Shown one piece after another: positions 44,003-53,099 of a stretch of DNA of 64,000 nt. The notes under the pieces are model-generated. The model saw only the letters and a program-made list of their open reading frames with translations. It had not been told where the DNA came from and ran no database searches. Positions within the stretch are counted from its first letter, which is position 1, and every line of letters begins with the position of its first letter. The position numbers and the translations under genes are program-made. Source of the DNA: Syntrophus gentianae (GTDB taxonomy: Bacteria; Desulfobacterota; Syntrophia; Syntrophales; Syntrophaceae); contig NZ_FOBS01000002.1 of assembly GCF_900109885.1 (NCBI RefSeq), positions 124,001-188,000 on the forward strand. Reading direction: 5' to 3'.

Positions 44003-46543
44003 ATGTCAAATAAAGAAGCTACTGCCCGTATCAAAATCAACAAGCTGCTCGAAGCGGCAGGCTGGCGCTTCTTCCCGGAAGGGAGCGCACCCGCCAACAT
44101 CCGTCTTGAACCCAGCGTGACGATCAAATCATCCGATCTGGAAGCCCTTGGCAAGAACTTCGAGAAGACAGGCAAGGGCTTCATCGATTTTCTGCTCTTA
44201 GACACGAAAGGCTTCCCGCTTCTCGTCCTTGAGGCCAAATCGGAGGACAAAAACCCGCTCGTCGGCAAGGAGCAGGCCCGCAAATACGCCAAGTCCCAGA
44301 ACTGCCGCTTCGTCATCCTCTCCAACGGCAACCTGCACTACTTCTGGGATCTGGAGCGCGGCAATCCTTACATCATCACGTCTTTCCCGACACCGGACTC
44401 GTTGACCGGGTACCGGAAAGTTTCACCTAATCCGGATCGCCTCAGCGAAGACCAGGTCGGCGACGACTACATTGTCCTGACACAGCGCCCCAACTACTCA
44501 TCCGAAGCGGCATGGAAGAACGAGGCCGAACGCCCCGGCTACATCCAGGCCAACAAGCTCCGCTTTCTGCGGCCTTACCAGTTGAGGGCGATCCATGCCC
44601 TGCAACGGGCCGTGAAAGACGGTAAAGACCGTTTCCTTTTCGAGATGGCCACAGGCACCGGCAAGACACTCGCGGCCGCCGCCGTCATCAAGCTCTTCCT
44701 CCGTTCGGGCAACGCCCGGCGCGTGCTGTTTCTGGTGGATCGCCTCGAACTGGAGGATCAGGCCAAGAAGGCCTTTGCAGCGCTGCTGTCTGCCGACTTC
44801 CAGACGGTGATCTACAAGGAGAACCGGGACGACTGGCGGCGGGCGGAAATCGTTGTCACCACGGTGCAGTCGCTCCTCTTCAACAACAAGTACCAGCGGC
44901 TCTTTTCGCCGACCGATTTCGACTTGGTCATTTCCGACGAAGCCCACCGCTCCATCGGCGGCAACGCCCGCGCCGTCTTCGACTACTTCATCGGTTACAA
45001 GCTCGGCCTTACCGCCACGCCCCGCGATTACCTCAAGCGGTTCGATAAGGCCAACCCCGCCACCCGCGACCCGCGTGAAGCAGAGCGCCGACTGCTGCTG
45101 GACACCTATCGCACCTTCGGCTGCGAGAACAGCCAGCCCACCTACCGCTACTCGCTGCTCGACGGCGTGAAGGAAGGCTTCCTGATCAACCCCACCGTGG
45201 TGGATGCCCGCACCGAAATCACCACGGAACTCCTTTCCGAAAAGGGCTTCGTCGCCTCCTTTTCCGACGATGCCGGCGAAGACCGGGAGGAGGCCTACAA
45301 GCAGCGTGAATTCGAGAAGCGTTTCTTCGCCGACGCCACCAACCAGCTCTTCTGCAAGACCTTTCTGGAAAACGCCCTGCGCGATCCGGTCAGCGGGGAG
45401 ATGGGCAAATCCATCATCTTCGCGGTCAGCCAGAACCACGCCGCCAAGCTGGCACAGATCCTCAACTCGATGGCCGACCGCATGTTCCCCGGCAAATACC
45501 AGTCCGACTTCGCCGTACAGGTCACCTCGCAGATCCCCGACGCCCAGCTGTTCACCATCAACTTCAGCAACAACAACCTGCTCGGTTCGGCTAACTTCCT
45601 GCCGGCCTACAAGACCAGCAAGGCCCGCGTCTGCGTCACCGTCGGCATGATGACCACCGGCTACGATTGCACCGACCTCCTCAATCTCGGTCTTTTCCGG
45701 CCCATCTTTTCGCCCACGGACTTCATCCAGATCAAAGGACGCGGCACCCGCAGACACAACTTCCTGGAGCAGCTCTTTGACGAGAACATCAAGGAAGGCG
45801 TGACGCGGCCGCAGAAGACCGCCTTCAAGCTCTTCGACTTCTTCGCCACCTGCGAATACTTCGAGGAAAAATTCAAATACGATGAGGTGATCAAGCTGCC
45901 CCGGCCGCAGGGAAAAGGCCGCGATGACGGCGGAGACACCGGCCCGGTAACACCTGGAGGCATCTACGCGTATCCGGGAGCGGACATCCTCGAGATGATC
46001 AAGGAAGAGACCATCGGCCTTAACGGCATGAAGATCGACCGCATGTTCTTCGAGAAATTCGAAGACACCGTGCGCGAGAACGAGATGATCGCCGCCGCCG
46101 TCGAGTCAGGACAGTGGGATCGCGTCATCGATTATGTGAACCGCGAGGTCTTCGATAAACCTGAGGAGTACTACACCCTCGACAAGCTGCGTAAAGCCGC
46201 CGCCGTGGACCGCCGCCTGACCCTGCGCGAAATCCTCGAAAAAATCTTCGGCCTCATCCCGCGCTTCAAGTCCAAGGACGAACAGCTGGAAGAGGAGTTT
46301 GCCAAATTCGTCGCCGACACCAAGCCCGAAGAGGCCGAGGCCATCCCGGCCATCAAGACCTACTTCAAGGCCTACGTCACCAGCGACCAGGTGCGCCACA
46401 TCATCGAGAGCCGCCAGTTCACCGATCTGGCCACCAACCCGGTCTTTTCCACCCGCGACTTCCGCGCCGTCCCGGAGAAGTACCGCACGCTCATTCCTGA
46501 ATACATCAAGGACTACGTCTCCTTGAACCAGTTCGCCGCATAG
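44003..46543 (+). CDS. hsdR: Type I restriction enzyme R subunit
   Basis: 846 aa, apparently complete. The N-terminal nuclease domain holds the PD-(D/E)XK-like LLVLEAKSED with a QARKYA motif downstream. Helicase motifs include Walker A MATGTGKTLAAAAVIKLF near residue 215, DEAHRSIGG near 312 and a motif VI-like KGRGTRRHNF near 579. A C-terminal EcoEI-type R domain follows (SFGL-free, ending in SLNQFAA). ATG 44003 is preferred over an upstream in-frame TTG. With no functional HsdM/HsdS in the window, the enzyme cannot form a normal restriction complex here. Third positions are markedly C-rich versus neighbours, hinting at transfer. Confidence 0.9.
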   Translation: MSNKEATARIKINKLLEAAGWRFFPEGSAPANIRLEPSVTIKSSDLEALGKNFEKTGKGFIDFLLLDTKGFPLLVLEAKSEDKNPLVGKEQARKYAKSQNCRFVILSNGNLHYFWDLERGNPYIITSFPTPDSLTGYRKVSPNPDRLSEDQVGDDYIVLTQRPNYSSEAAWKNEAERPGYIQANKLRFLRPYQLRAIHALQRAVKDGKDRFLFEMATGTGKTLAAAAVIKLFLRSGNARRVLFLVDRLELEDQAKKAFAALLSADFQTVIYKENRDDWRRAEIVVTTVQSLLFNNKYQRLFSPTDFDLVISDEAHRSIGGNARAVFDYFIGYKLGLTATPRDYLKRFDKANPATRDPREAERRLLLDTYRTFGCENSQPTYRYSLLDGVKEGFLINPTVVDARTEITTELLSEKGFVASFSDDAGEDREEAYKQREFEKRFFADATNQLFCKTFLENALRDPVSGEMGKSIIFAVSQNHAAKLAQILNSMADRMFPGKYQSDFAVQVTSQIPDAQLFTINFSNNNLLGSANFLPAYKTSKARVCVTVGMMTTGYDCTDLLNLGLFRPIFSPTDFIQIKGRGTRRHNFLEQLFDENIKEGVTRPQKTAFKLFDFFATCEYFEEKFKYDEVIKLPRPQGKGRDDGGDTGPVTPGGIYAYPGADILEMIKEETIGLNGMKIDRMFFEKFEDTVRENEMIAAAVESGQWDRVIDYVNREVFDKPEEYYTLDKLRKAAAVDRRLTLREILEKIFGLIPRFKSKDEQLEEEFAKFVADTKPEEAEAIPAIKTYFKAYVTSDQVRHIIESRQFTDLATNPVFSTRDFRAVPEKYRTLIPEYIKDYVSLNQFAA

Positions 46544-46558
46544 CGTAAAGGAGAAAAC

Positions 46559-46909
46559 ATGGGCAAGAGCAGCAAAACCACCATTGAAGTACAGGGTACC
46601 GCTATCACGGTGCTGTCCCAGAAAGAAAAGTATTTCATTTGCCTCACGGACATAGCACGTGTCAAGAACTCCGACCGCTCCGACGACCTTGTGCGCAACT
46701 GGATCAGAAACCGTAACACAGTTGAATTTCTAAGCATTTGGGAGAAGCTAAACAATCCTGATTTTAATTCCGTCGAATTCGACGGAATTAAAATGCTGGC
46801 TGGGCTGAACAGCCCGCAAAGCGACCGCCTCAAACGCCTCAATGAAATCGCCATTCGTCAGATGCAGATACTCACCGCAACGCCCGCGCTGAAACAAATC
46901 AAGGAATAA
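46559..46909 (+). CDS. KilA-N domain protein with internal deletion
   Basis: 116 aa, less than half the usual ~250-300. It keeps the KilA-N DNA-binding start (ICLTDIARVKNSDRSDDLVR, NWIRNRNTVEFLSIWEKLNN) and ends in the family's usual C-terminal stretch (PQSDRLKRLNEIAIRQMQIL), but the middle is missing; the join lies near AGLNSPQSD. The frame is intact, with a good AAAGGAGAAAAC before ATG 46559. Composition is AT-richer than hsdR and hsdM around it. KilA-N cargo genes are common inside type I restriction loci. A perfect palindrome spans 46761-46794. Confidence 0.75.
   Translation: MGKSSKTTIEVQGTAITVLSQKEKYFICLTDIARVKNSDRSDDLVRNWIRNRNTVEFLSIWEKLNNPDFNSVEFDGIKMLAGLNSPQSDRLKRLNEIAIRQMQILTATPALKQIKE
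46761..46794. repeat. Perfect 34-bp palindrome inside the KilA-N gene
   Basis: The sequence equals its own reverse complement over all 34 bp, with an EcoRI-type GAATTC at the centre and ATTTTAATTCCGTC as its arm. It lies within the coding sequence (FNSVEFDGIKM). As RNA it could form a 15-bp-plus hairpin; as DNA it could be a binding site or cruciform. Confidence 0.9.
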
Positions 46910-46917
46910 TCATCACC

Positions 46918-47784
46918 ATGCTCGACACCGACACCAAACGCCGCATCGATACCGCCCGCGATATTCTCGTGGGCAAGGTGCCCGATCCCAAGAGCCAGGT
47001 CGAGCAGATCACCATTGCCCTGATTTATAAGTTCATGGACGACATGGACGCCGAAAGTGAGGAGTACGGCGGCCAGCGCAAGTTCTTCGCCAATGGGTTT
47101 GCCCGCTACGGCTGGGCCAAACTCATGCGCTCCGGCCTGGGCGGCCACGAGACCCTGAACCTCTATGCCGAGGCCATCGCCAAGATGCCGGAGGACCCCG
47201 GCATTCCGCCGCTCTTCCGCGACATCTTCAAGAACGCCTATCTACCCTACCGCGACCCGGAAACGCTCAAGATGTTCCTCAAGATCATCGACGAGTTCAA
47301 CTACGACCACAGCGAGCACCTTGGCGACGCCGGACAGTTCCGCACTCCGCGCCACATCATCGATTTCATGGTCGAAATCACCGACCCGAAGAAGACCGAA
47401 ACCGTGCTTGATCCGGCCTGCGGCACCGCCGGGTTCCTGATCTCCTCCTACAGGCACATCCTGAAGGCCAACACCGACGCCAAAGGCAATACCACCCTGA
47501 CACCGGACGAAAAGGGCCGTCGGGTAAAAAACTTCAAGGGCTACGACATCTCGCCCGACATGGTGCGCCTGTCGCTGGTCAACCTGTACCTGCACGACTT
47601 TCCCGACCCGCACATCGCCGAGTACGACACCCTCTCCACGCAGCAAGCCATTGTCGCCGAGATCGAGGCCGAGCAAGCACTGGTCGCCGCCAACCACGAA
47701 TTGATCGTCCGCTTTGAGAAGAAGATCCAAACCACCCTCGCCCGCGTCTGGGGGGAGGACGAACCGGACCCGGCGGAGGCGTGA
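46918..47784 (+). pseudogene. hsdM: Internally deleted type I methyltransferase subunit (hsdM remnant)
   Basis: 288 aa; full HsdM proteins are 480 or more. The N-terminal helical domain (LDTDTKRRIDTARDILVGKV) and SAM motif I (DPACGTAGFL near residue 166) are present, up to IAEYDTLS near 241. The sequence then jumps to a C-terminal coiled-coil tail (QQAIVAEIEAEQALVAANHE...ARVWGEDE) that belongs at the end of HsdM or M-S proteins. The catalytic NPPF motif and everything between are absent, so it cannot methylate DNA. The deletion is in frame. No hsdS follows. Confidence 0.85.
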
Positions 47785-47933
47785 GCCAGGGAAGACGTTA
47801 CGGAGCTGGGAAGTTACCTGCCGCTATCCTTACAAGACCTATCCTGATGGCGGAACCATCCTCGCTTCATCCTAAGGAATACCACCGGATGGAAAGGATC
47901 GATATTGAGCTGTAATAACCGGGAAGGAATCTG

Positions 47934-48614
47934 ATGTATCAACTCGTGCTGGTCCGTCATGGACAAAGCGTCTGGAATCGGGACCATCTCTTTGCGGGTT
48001 GGACGGATGTGGATCTGACGGCAAAGGGCGCCGGGGAAGCCAGGGCGGTCGGGAAGCTGCTCAAGCAGCAGGGACTGACCTTCAATATCGCCTTTACCTC
48101 GCTCCTGAAGCGGGCGATCCGAACCTCGTGGATTCTCCTCGATGAAATGGATCTTCTGTGGATTCCGGTCATCCGCGACTGGCGGCTCAATGAACGCCAT
48201 TACGGGGCTCTTCAGGGACTCAATAAAGCCAGACTTGCCGAGGAATACGGGGAAAAGCAGGTGAAAAACTGGCGACGCGGCTTCGATGTCCGCCCGCCGG
48301 CGCTGACTGAGAACGATCCGCGTTTTCCGGGGCATGACCGTCGCTATCGGGACATCCCCCGGCAGCAACTTCCCACAGGGGAATCGTTGCGGGATACCGT
48401 GGAGCGACTCCTGCCGGCCTGGAACAACCTCATCATGCCGGCCATCCGGAGGGAGCAGCAGGTCCTGATCGTCGCCCACGAGAACAGCCTCCGGGCTCTG
48501 GTCAAAGTCCTCGAAGAGATATCCGACACGGATATCTCCGATCTCGACATTCCCAGGGGAATCCCTCGGATCTATGAACTGGACCGGTCGCTGAAAGTCG
48601 TCCGTAAATCCTGA
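47934..48614 (+). CDS. gpmA: 2,3-bisphosphoglycerate-dependent phosphoglycerate mutase
   Basis: 226 aa. Interconverts 3- and 2-phosphoglycerate in glycolysis/gluconeogenesis. The phospho-histidine motif is LVRHGQSVWN (His9; usually RHGES), followed by FAGWTDVDLT, the substrate-binding LNERHYGALQG and the second-histidine motif VAHENSLRAL (usually AHGNSLR). Family length is 230-250. The two small changes are in positions that tolerate variation. ATG 47934 follows GGAAGGAATCT. It converges on the glycerate kinase gene, which makes 2-phosphoglycerate, a metabolic neighbour. Confidence 0.93.
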   Translation: MYQLVLVRHGQSVWNRDHLFAGWTDVDLTAKGAGEARAVGKLLKQQGLTFNIAFTSLLKRAIRTSWILLDEMDLLWIPVIRDWRLNERHYGALQGLNKARLAEEYGEKQVKNWRRGFDVRPPALTENDPRFPGHDRRYRDIPRQQLPTGESLRDTVERLLPAWNNLIMPAIRREQQVLIVAHENSLRALVKVLEEISDTDISDLDIPRGIPRIYELDRSLKVVRKS

Positions 48615-48663
48615 AACAGGCCTTTCTCGAATGAGAGGGGATGGCCCCGTCTGACGACCGCGG

Positions 48664-49980
48664 TCAAAATCCCTTTCTTCCAACCAGCAGGATGACGATA
48701 TCCATGACATTAGTTCCTGTCGGACCGGTGCGGATCAGTCCCCCGGTCTGCTCGAAAAATCGGGAAGAGTCATTCCGCTCCAGGTAGTCATCGATGGATA
48801 AACCCATTTCCTGAGCGCGCTTCCAACCGGCGGCATCGGCCAGAGCCCCGGCGGCCTCCGTATTGCCGTCGATCCCGTCCGTCCCGGCGCTCAGCAGAAG
48901 CAGTCCGTCGCGGCTTCCGATTTCCTGCAAAGCCGCGAGGCAGAGTTCCTGATTCCGTCCACCCTCCCCGCTTCCCCGGACGGTCACGGTCGTCTCTCCG
49001 CCGAAAAGCAGACAGACCGGGGGCTCCGAAGGTTTTCTTTCCTTCAGGATTTCCCGGCCGATGGCGATGAGGGACTTCGCAACGGCGCGCGCTTCTCCCT
49101 CCAGGCGGGATGTCAGAATATAGGCTTTCATTCCCAGGGATTCCGCTTGCTCCTTTGCTTTTTTCAGGGTTTTTCGATTCGTGCCGATCAAAAGATGATT
49201 GATGCGGGGATTGGCTTCCTTCGGGGTGTCTTCACCTTCCCCGGCGCGCCCTCTTTCCACCAGGGTTCGAACGGCTGCAGGAATCTTTTCCCACAGGTTG
49301 TACCGGGACAGGATATCACAGACGTCCGCATAACTTGACCGGTCCCGATAAAGCGGGGCGGAACCGATGGTCTCCAGATCGTCGCCGATGACGTCGGAGA
49401 TGACCAGAACGACGCCTCGCGCCTTCGTCCTTCTCCCCAGCCGGCCGCCCTTGAGGAGGGAGAGATGCTTTCTCACCACATTCATCCCGGCGATCGGCGC
49501 TCCCGCCCGAAGGAGGAGCTGCGACATGTCCTGAAGATCTTGAAGGCTGAGCGGAGGGATCGGCTTTTCGATCAGGGCGGAACTCCCGCCAGACAGAAGG
49601 TAGATAAAGAAATCGTCTTCCGACAGTCCCGCAAGACCCTGCATCAACATGTCCGCGGCAATAACACTTCGGGCATCGGGAACGGGATGAGCGCCGACAA
49701 CCACGCGAATCCGGTCCAGTTCGGCTTCAACGTTGGATACCACCAGCCCGCCAGCGATACGGTCTCCCAAAAGCTCCGTCACCGCCTTTGCCGAACCCAC
49801 GGACGCCTTGCCACTGCCAAAGACGAATAGCCCCCCCCCCCTGGCAAGAGGGTACCGTTGATCCCCGACTATGAGATCATTTTCCTCCAGCTTCAGGGTT
49901 TCCCGGATCAGCGTCTCCGGAAGCACCGCCTTCAACGCATCGGAATAGATCTCAAGGGCTGTTTGTCGATCGTTCATCAT
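48664..49980 (-). CDS. Glycerate 2-kinase (MOFRL family)
   Basis: 438 aa. Phosphorylates glycerate to 2-phosphoglycerate (GckA/TtuD type). N-terminal kinase domain with GSGKASVGSAKAV near residue 53, HPVPDARSVIAADMLMQGL, the GGSSALIEKP loop near 131; C-terminal MOFRL domain with LFGGETTVTVRGSGEGGRNQ and SAGTDGIDGNTEAAGALAD, both hallmark stretches. A second ATG immediately follows the first (49977). Last gene of the minus-strand trehalose/GH15 cluster, or independent. Product feeds the enzyme encoded by the convergent gpmA. Confidence 0.93.
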   Translation of the reverse strand: MMNDRQTALEIYSDALKAVLPETLIRETLKLEENDLIVGDQRYPLARGGGLFVFGSGKASVGSAKAVTELLGDRIAGGLVVSNVEAELDRIRVVVGAHPVPDARSVIAADMLMQGLAGLSEDDFFIYLLSGGSSALIEKPIPPLSLQDLQDMSQLLLRAGAPIAGMNVVRKHLSLLKGGRLGRRTKARGVVLVISDVIGDDLETIGSAPLYRDRSSYADVCDILSRYNLWEKIPAAVRTLVERGRAGEGEDTPKEANPRINHLLIGTNRKTLKKAKEQAESLGMKAYILTSRLEGEARAVAKSLIAIGREILKERKPSEPPVCLLFGGETTVTVRGSGEGGRNQELCLAALQEIGSRDGLLLLSAGTDGIDGNTEAAGALADAAGWKRAQEMGLSIDDYLERNDSSRFFEQTGGLIRTGPTGTNVMDIVILLVGRKGF

Positions 49981-50032
49981 GAATCCCCGCCCTTATTTCG
50001 TTCTTTTCCCGGCATCAGGGAAACAGGAACGT

Positions 50033-50830
50033 CTACGGAGGACCATACGGCTCAAAGGGAATCCCGCCCGGATAGAGATTTTTCAAGCTTACCATCCGGC
50101 CAAGCAGGTCGGACATCTCTTTCTGGTCTTTCAGACAGTAAGCCGCCAGGCTCGATCCTTCGCAGCCAACCCGGATTCCGAGGATGGAATCATGATCCAG
50201 ACGAAACACATCCTCATCGGTGGCATCGTCTCCCACAAACAGCGCCTTGGGACACCCGGTGTGACGCATGATCTGCAAGAGCGCCTCCCCTTTACGGGGC
50301 GCTTCGGCCGGCAGGAGATTTTCAACACATTTGCCAGGAATCCTCTTGGGAAACGGCTTCAATTGTCCTATGACCTCAAGAATATTCATCACCGCCGCCT
50401 CTTGATTCGATGTCCTGCGGTAATGCACCGACAAAGTCATCCCCTTATTTTCAATTAAAATGCCGCTTTCGGAAGCGAGCGGCAGAAACCTCTCCAACTG
50501 CTTCTGCCATTTTATGCACTGCCCGCGGAATTCCTCTTCCTGCTTTTCTCTGCCGGGCAGCCCTTCCGCGCCGTGATTTCCAATCAGAAAGCGAGGCGTA
50601 AAGCCGAGATGATTCCGGGCATCGGTGCGGGAACGTCCGCTGATGATGGCAACGGTTGCCATCCGGTTCAGATCTATCAATTTTTCTTTTGTTTCCTTTG
50701 GAATTTCAATCCGGGCGGGATCGGCAACAATCGGCGCCAGCGTGCCATCCAGGTCGAAGGCGAACAGGGTGGAGCGATCAACAAAAGAGCGGAGCGCTGC
50801 CTGGCCGGTTTCGCTGAACAGATAGATCAT
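50033..50830 (-). CDS. otsB: Trehalose-6-phosphate phosphatase
   Basis: 265 aa, HAD-superfamily phosphatase. HAD motif I is LFAFDLDGTLAPIV with nucleophile Asp near residue 25, motif II is VAIISGRSR, and later FVGDDATDEDVFR provides the acidic motif IV. Removes phosphate from trehalose-6-phosphate made by the adjacent OtsA, completing trehalose synthesis. It follows otsA by 13 nt and starts with GGGGG before ATG 50830. Trehalose would serve as compatible solute or stress protectant. Confidence 0.93.
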   Translation of the reverse strand: MIYLFSETGQAALRSFVDRSTLFAFDLDGTLAPIVADPARIEIPKETKEKLIDLNRMATVAIISGRSRTDARNHLGFTPRFLIGNHGAEGLPGREKQEEEFRGQCIKWQKQLERFLPLASESGILIENKGMTLSVHYRRTSNQEAAVMNILEVIGQLKPFPKRIPGKCVENLLPAEAPRKGEALLQIMRHTGCPKALFVGDDATDEDVFRLDHDSILGIRVGCEGSSLAAYCLKDQKEMSDLLGRMVSLKNLYPGGIPFEPYGPP

Positions 50831-50843
50831 CGGATTCCCCCAG

Positions 50844-53081
50844 TCATGAAGAGTGATTGATGCGCATCGCCAATTTTTCCCTCTGCCTTATGCGGGCGGC
50901 ATCAAGAAGCATCCGTCCGGCCCAGCGGTAAATGTTGAAATCACGCACCAGAGTCCGCATGCTGGACATCCGCTCCCGCTGCTCGAAGTCGGGCATGTAA
51001 AGAGCCTGGTACAAAGCGTCGGCGGTTTGCTCAATGTGATAGGGATTGACGATAAGCGCTTCGTGAAGTTCGTGCGCTGCCCCTGTGAACCGGCTCAATA
51101 CCAGCACCCCCTGCTCGTCATCGCGGGCCGCGACAAATTCCTTGGCCACCAGATTCATTCCATCGTGAAGGCTGGTTACCATGCAGACATCCGCCGCCCG
51201 GTAATAACGGTTGACCTCCTCAGGGTCATGGTATTCCGCCTTGAGGCAGATCGGCTGCCAGGATCCTGTCGAGAATCGCCCATTGATGCGGGCGGCCAGG
51301 TCGCGGACTTGATCTTCAAAAGCCCGATAATCCTCCAGAACCGAGCGGGTCGGGGCCGCAATCTGGATAAACGTGAAACGGCCCGCCATCTCCGGATGGC
51401 GCTTGAGCATGCTTTCCACCGCCCGGAAGCGTTCCAGAATTCCCTTCGTGTAGTCCTGCCGGTCCACACCCAGCCCGATCAGGTGGTCGGCGGCAAGGCC
51501 CAGAGAACTGCGCACCGCATTTCGGCACTCGAGCACCGTAGGTTGCGTCTCCTGCCAGGGGGATGGCCACTGAATCGAGATGGGGTAGCTTTCCACCATG
51601 GTCAGATTTCCATCCCGGGAGATCGTGGACGATTCGTGATCAATCCGGGTTTCCAGGCAGCGGTCCACGGTTTCCAGAAAATTCTTGCAGTGGAAAGGCG
51701 TGTGAAAACCGAGGATGGTGCTGCCGAGCAGTCCTTTCAACAGTTCCTCATGCCAGGGGCAGATGCCGAAGGACTCAGGGTTGGGCCAGGGAATATGCCA
51801 GAAGGTGATAATGGTCGCCTTCGGGAGCGTTTTGCGGATCATCTTCGGCAGAAGGGCGAAATGGTAGTCCTGCACGAGGACCACCGGATCGTCGCTGGCG
51901 GCTTCCTCCGTCACCGCATCGGCAACACGCTGGTTAATGGCGGTATACTGCTTCCAGTCACTGGAGCGGAAAATCGGGCGCACGTGAGCAATGTGACACA
52001 GAGGCCAGAGTCCCTCATTGGCGAACCCGAAGTAATACCCGTTCTCCTCTTCCCTGGTGAGCCAGAAGCGCCTCAGCGTGTATTCCGGCTGTTCGGGCGG
52101 TACCTGAACCCGGTCATGACGGTCCACGGTTTCCCGATCGGCGCTGCCGCTTCCATGGGCGATCCATGTGCCGGAGCAGGCCCGCATGACGGGTTCCACG
52201 GCCGTAACCAGGCCGCTTGCCGGACGGTGGACCTCAATCCGTTCACTGTTTTTGATGTGAATGTACGGTTCGCGGTTCGAAACAACGATGATCCGCTCTC
52301 CGGCAAGCTGGCGATGCAGCAGTTTGCGGAGAGAATCGGGACTCCAGGTGATGGTGGCATCGTCGGCGAATCGGCGTTCGAAATCAAGCGTCCTCAGGAG
52401 GGTCCGCAAATCCCCGACAAGGGGCTGCATCTCCGAAGCGACCGCCGGCCGGGCGAAGGGCTTGAGTATCCCCTCTCCCCGAAGCATGGCCCGCACACCC
52501 GCCATCCAGCCGCGCCAGCTCAGGTAAGCGACGAACACCGTGATTCCGGAGATAACAACGCCGAGAAGGATAAAAAACATGATAATGTATTTGCGGGTAT
52601 CGGCGCTGCGGCGTTCGACAAAACTCATGTCGTGAACGAGAATCAGCGAACCGCTTTGCACCCCTTCCTGCTCCACGGGGTAAAGGGCAACGTGGACCGC
52701 CCCCTTGGTAAGCCGTTGAACCGGGTTGGTCCCCTTTTTCTGCGATGGCTCCGAAGGACAGCCAAGGGATTCCGGGAAGTTTGGCGTCCGGTAAAGCAGC
52801 TTGCCATTGCCGCTGCAGAAACCGAGGGCCATCAATCGCTCATCCTGAATGACCCGAAGCAGCAGGGCGTTGATTCTGGCCTTGTTCCCCTGCCGGAGAA
52901 GCTCCGCCAACGGCTCCTGCAGGGTATTGGCAATCAGCCGGGAGCGGATATCCATATCCCGGACGAACCAGTGGAGGGTCAATTGATCCACCAGCGGCAC
53001 CACCGCATAGGCCAGCAGGGTCAACGCGACGACCAGGGGAAGAATAAAACGCAGAGACAAACGCAGGGAACGGAAAGGCAT
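50844..53081 (-). CDS. otsA: Trehalose-6-phosphate synthase fused to an N-terminal membrane sensor-like region
   Basis: 745 aa. The C-terminal ~480 residues (from about 262, [16 protein letters not shown]) are a GT20 glycosyltransferase with [27 protein letters not shown] and [16 protein letters not shown], which makes trehalose-6-phosphate from UDP- or ADP-glucose and glucose-6-phosphate. Ahead of it, two membrane helices (about 11-32 and 165-187) bracket a ~130-residue extracytoplasmic domain, the layout of sensor kinases, followed by a HAMP-like linker. Typical OtsA is soluble and near 470 aa. A GAGGAGGTGACC site precedes ATG 53081. Confidence 0.9.
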   Translation of the reverse strand: MPFRSLRLSLRFILPLVVALTLLAYAVVPLVDQLTLHWFVRDMDIRSRLIANTLQEPLAELLRQGNKARINALLLRVIQDERLMALGFCSGNGKLLYRTPNFPESLGCPSEPSQKKGTNPVQRLTKGAVHVALYPVEQEGVQSGSLILVHDMSFVERRSADTRKYIIMFFILLGVVISGITVFVAYLSWRGWMAGVRAMLRGEGILKPFARPAVASEMQPLVGDLRTLLRTLDFERRFADDATITWSPDSLRKLLHRQLAGERIIVVSNREPYIHIKNSERIEVHRPASGLVTAVEPVMRACSGTWIAHGSGSADRETVDRHDRVQVPPEQPEYTLRRFWLTREEENGYYFGFANEGLWPLCHIAHVRPIFRSSDWKQYTAINQRVADAVTEEAASDDPVVLVQDYHFALLPKMIRKTLPKATIITFWHIPWPNPESFGICPWHEELLKGLLGSTILGFHTPFHCKNFLETVDRCLETRIDHESSTISRDGNLTMVESYPISIQWPSPWQETQPTVLECRNAVRSSLGLAADHLIGLGVDRQDYTKGILERFRAVESMLKRHPEMAGRFTFIQIAAPTRSVLEDYRAFEDQVRDLAARINGRFSTGSWQPICLKAEYHDPEEVNRYYRAADVCMVTSLHDGMNLVAKEFVAARDDEQGVLVLSRFTGAAHELHEALIVNPYHIEQTADALYQALYMPDFEQRERMSSMRTLVRDFNIYRWAGRMLLDAARIRQREKLAMRINHSS

Positions 53082-53099
53082 TTTTTTCAGGTCACCTCC

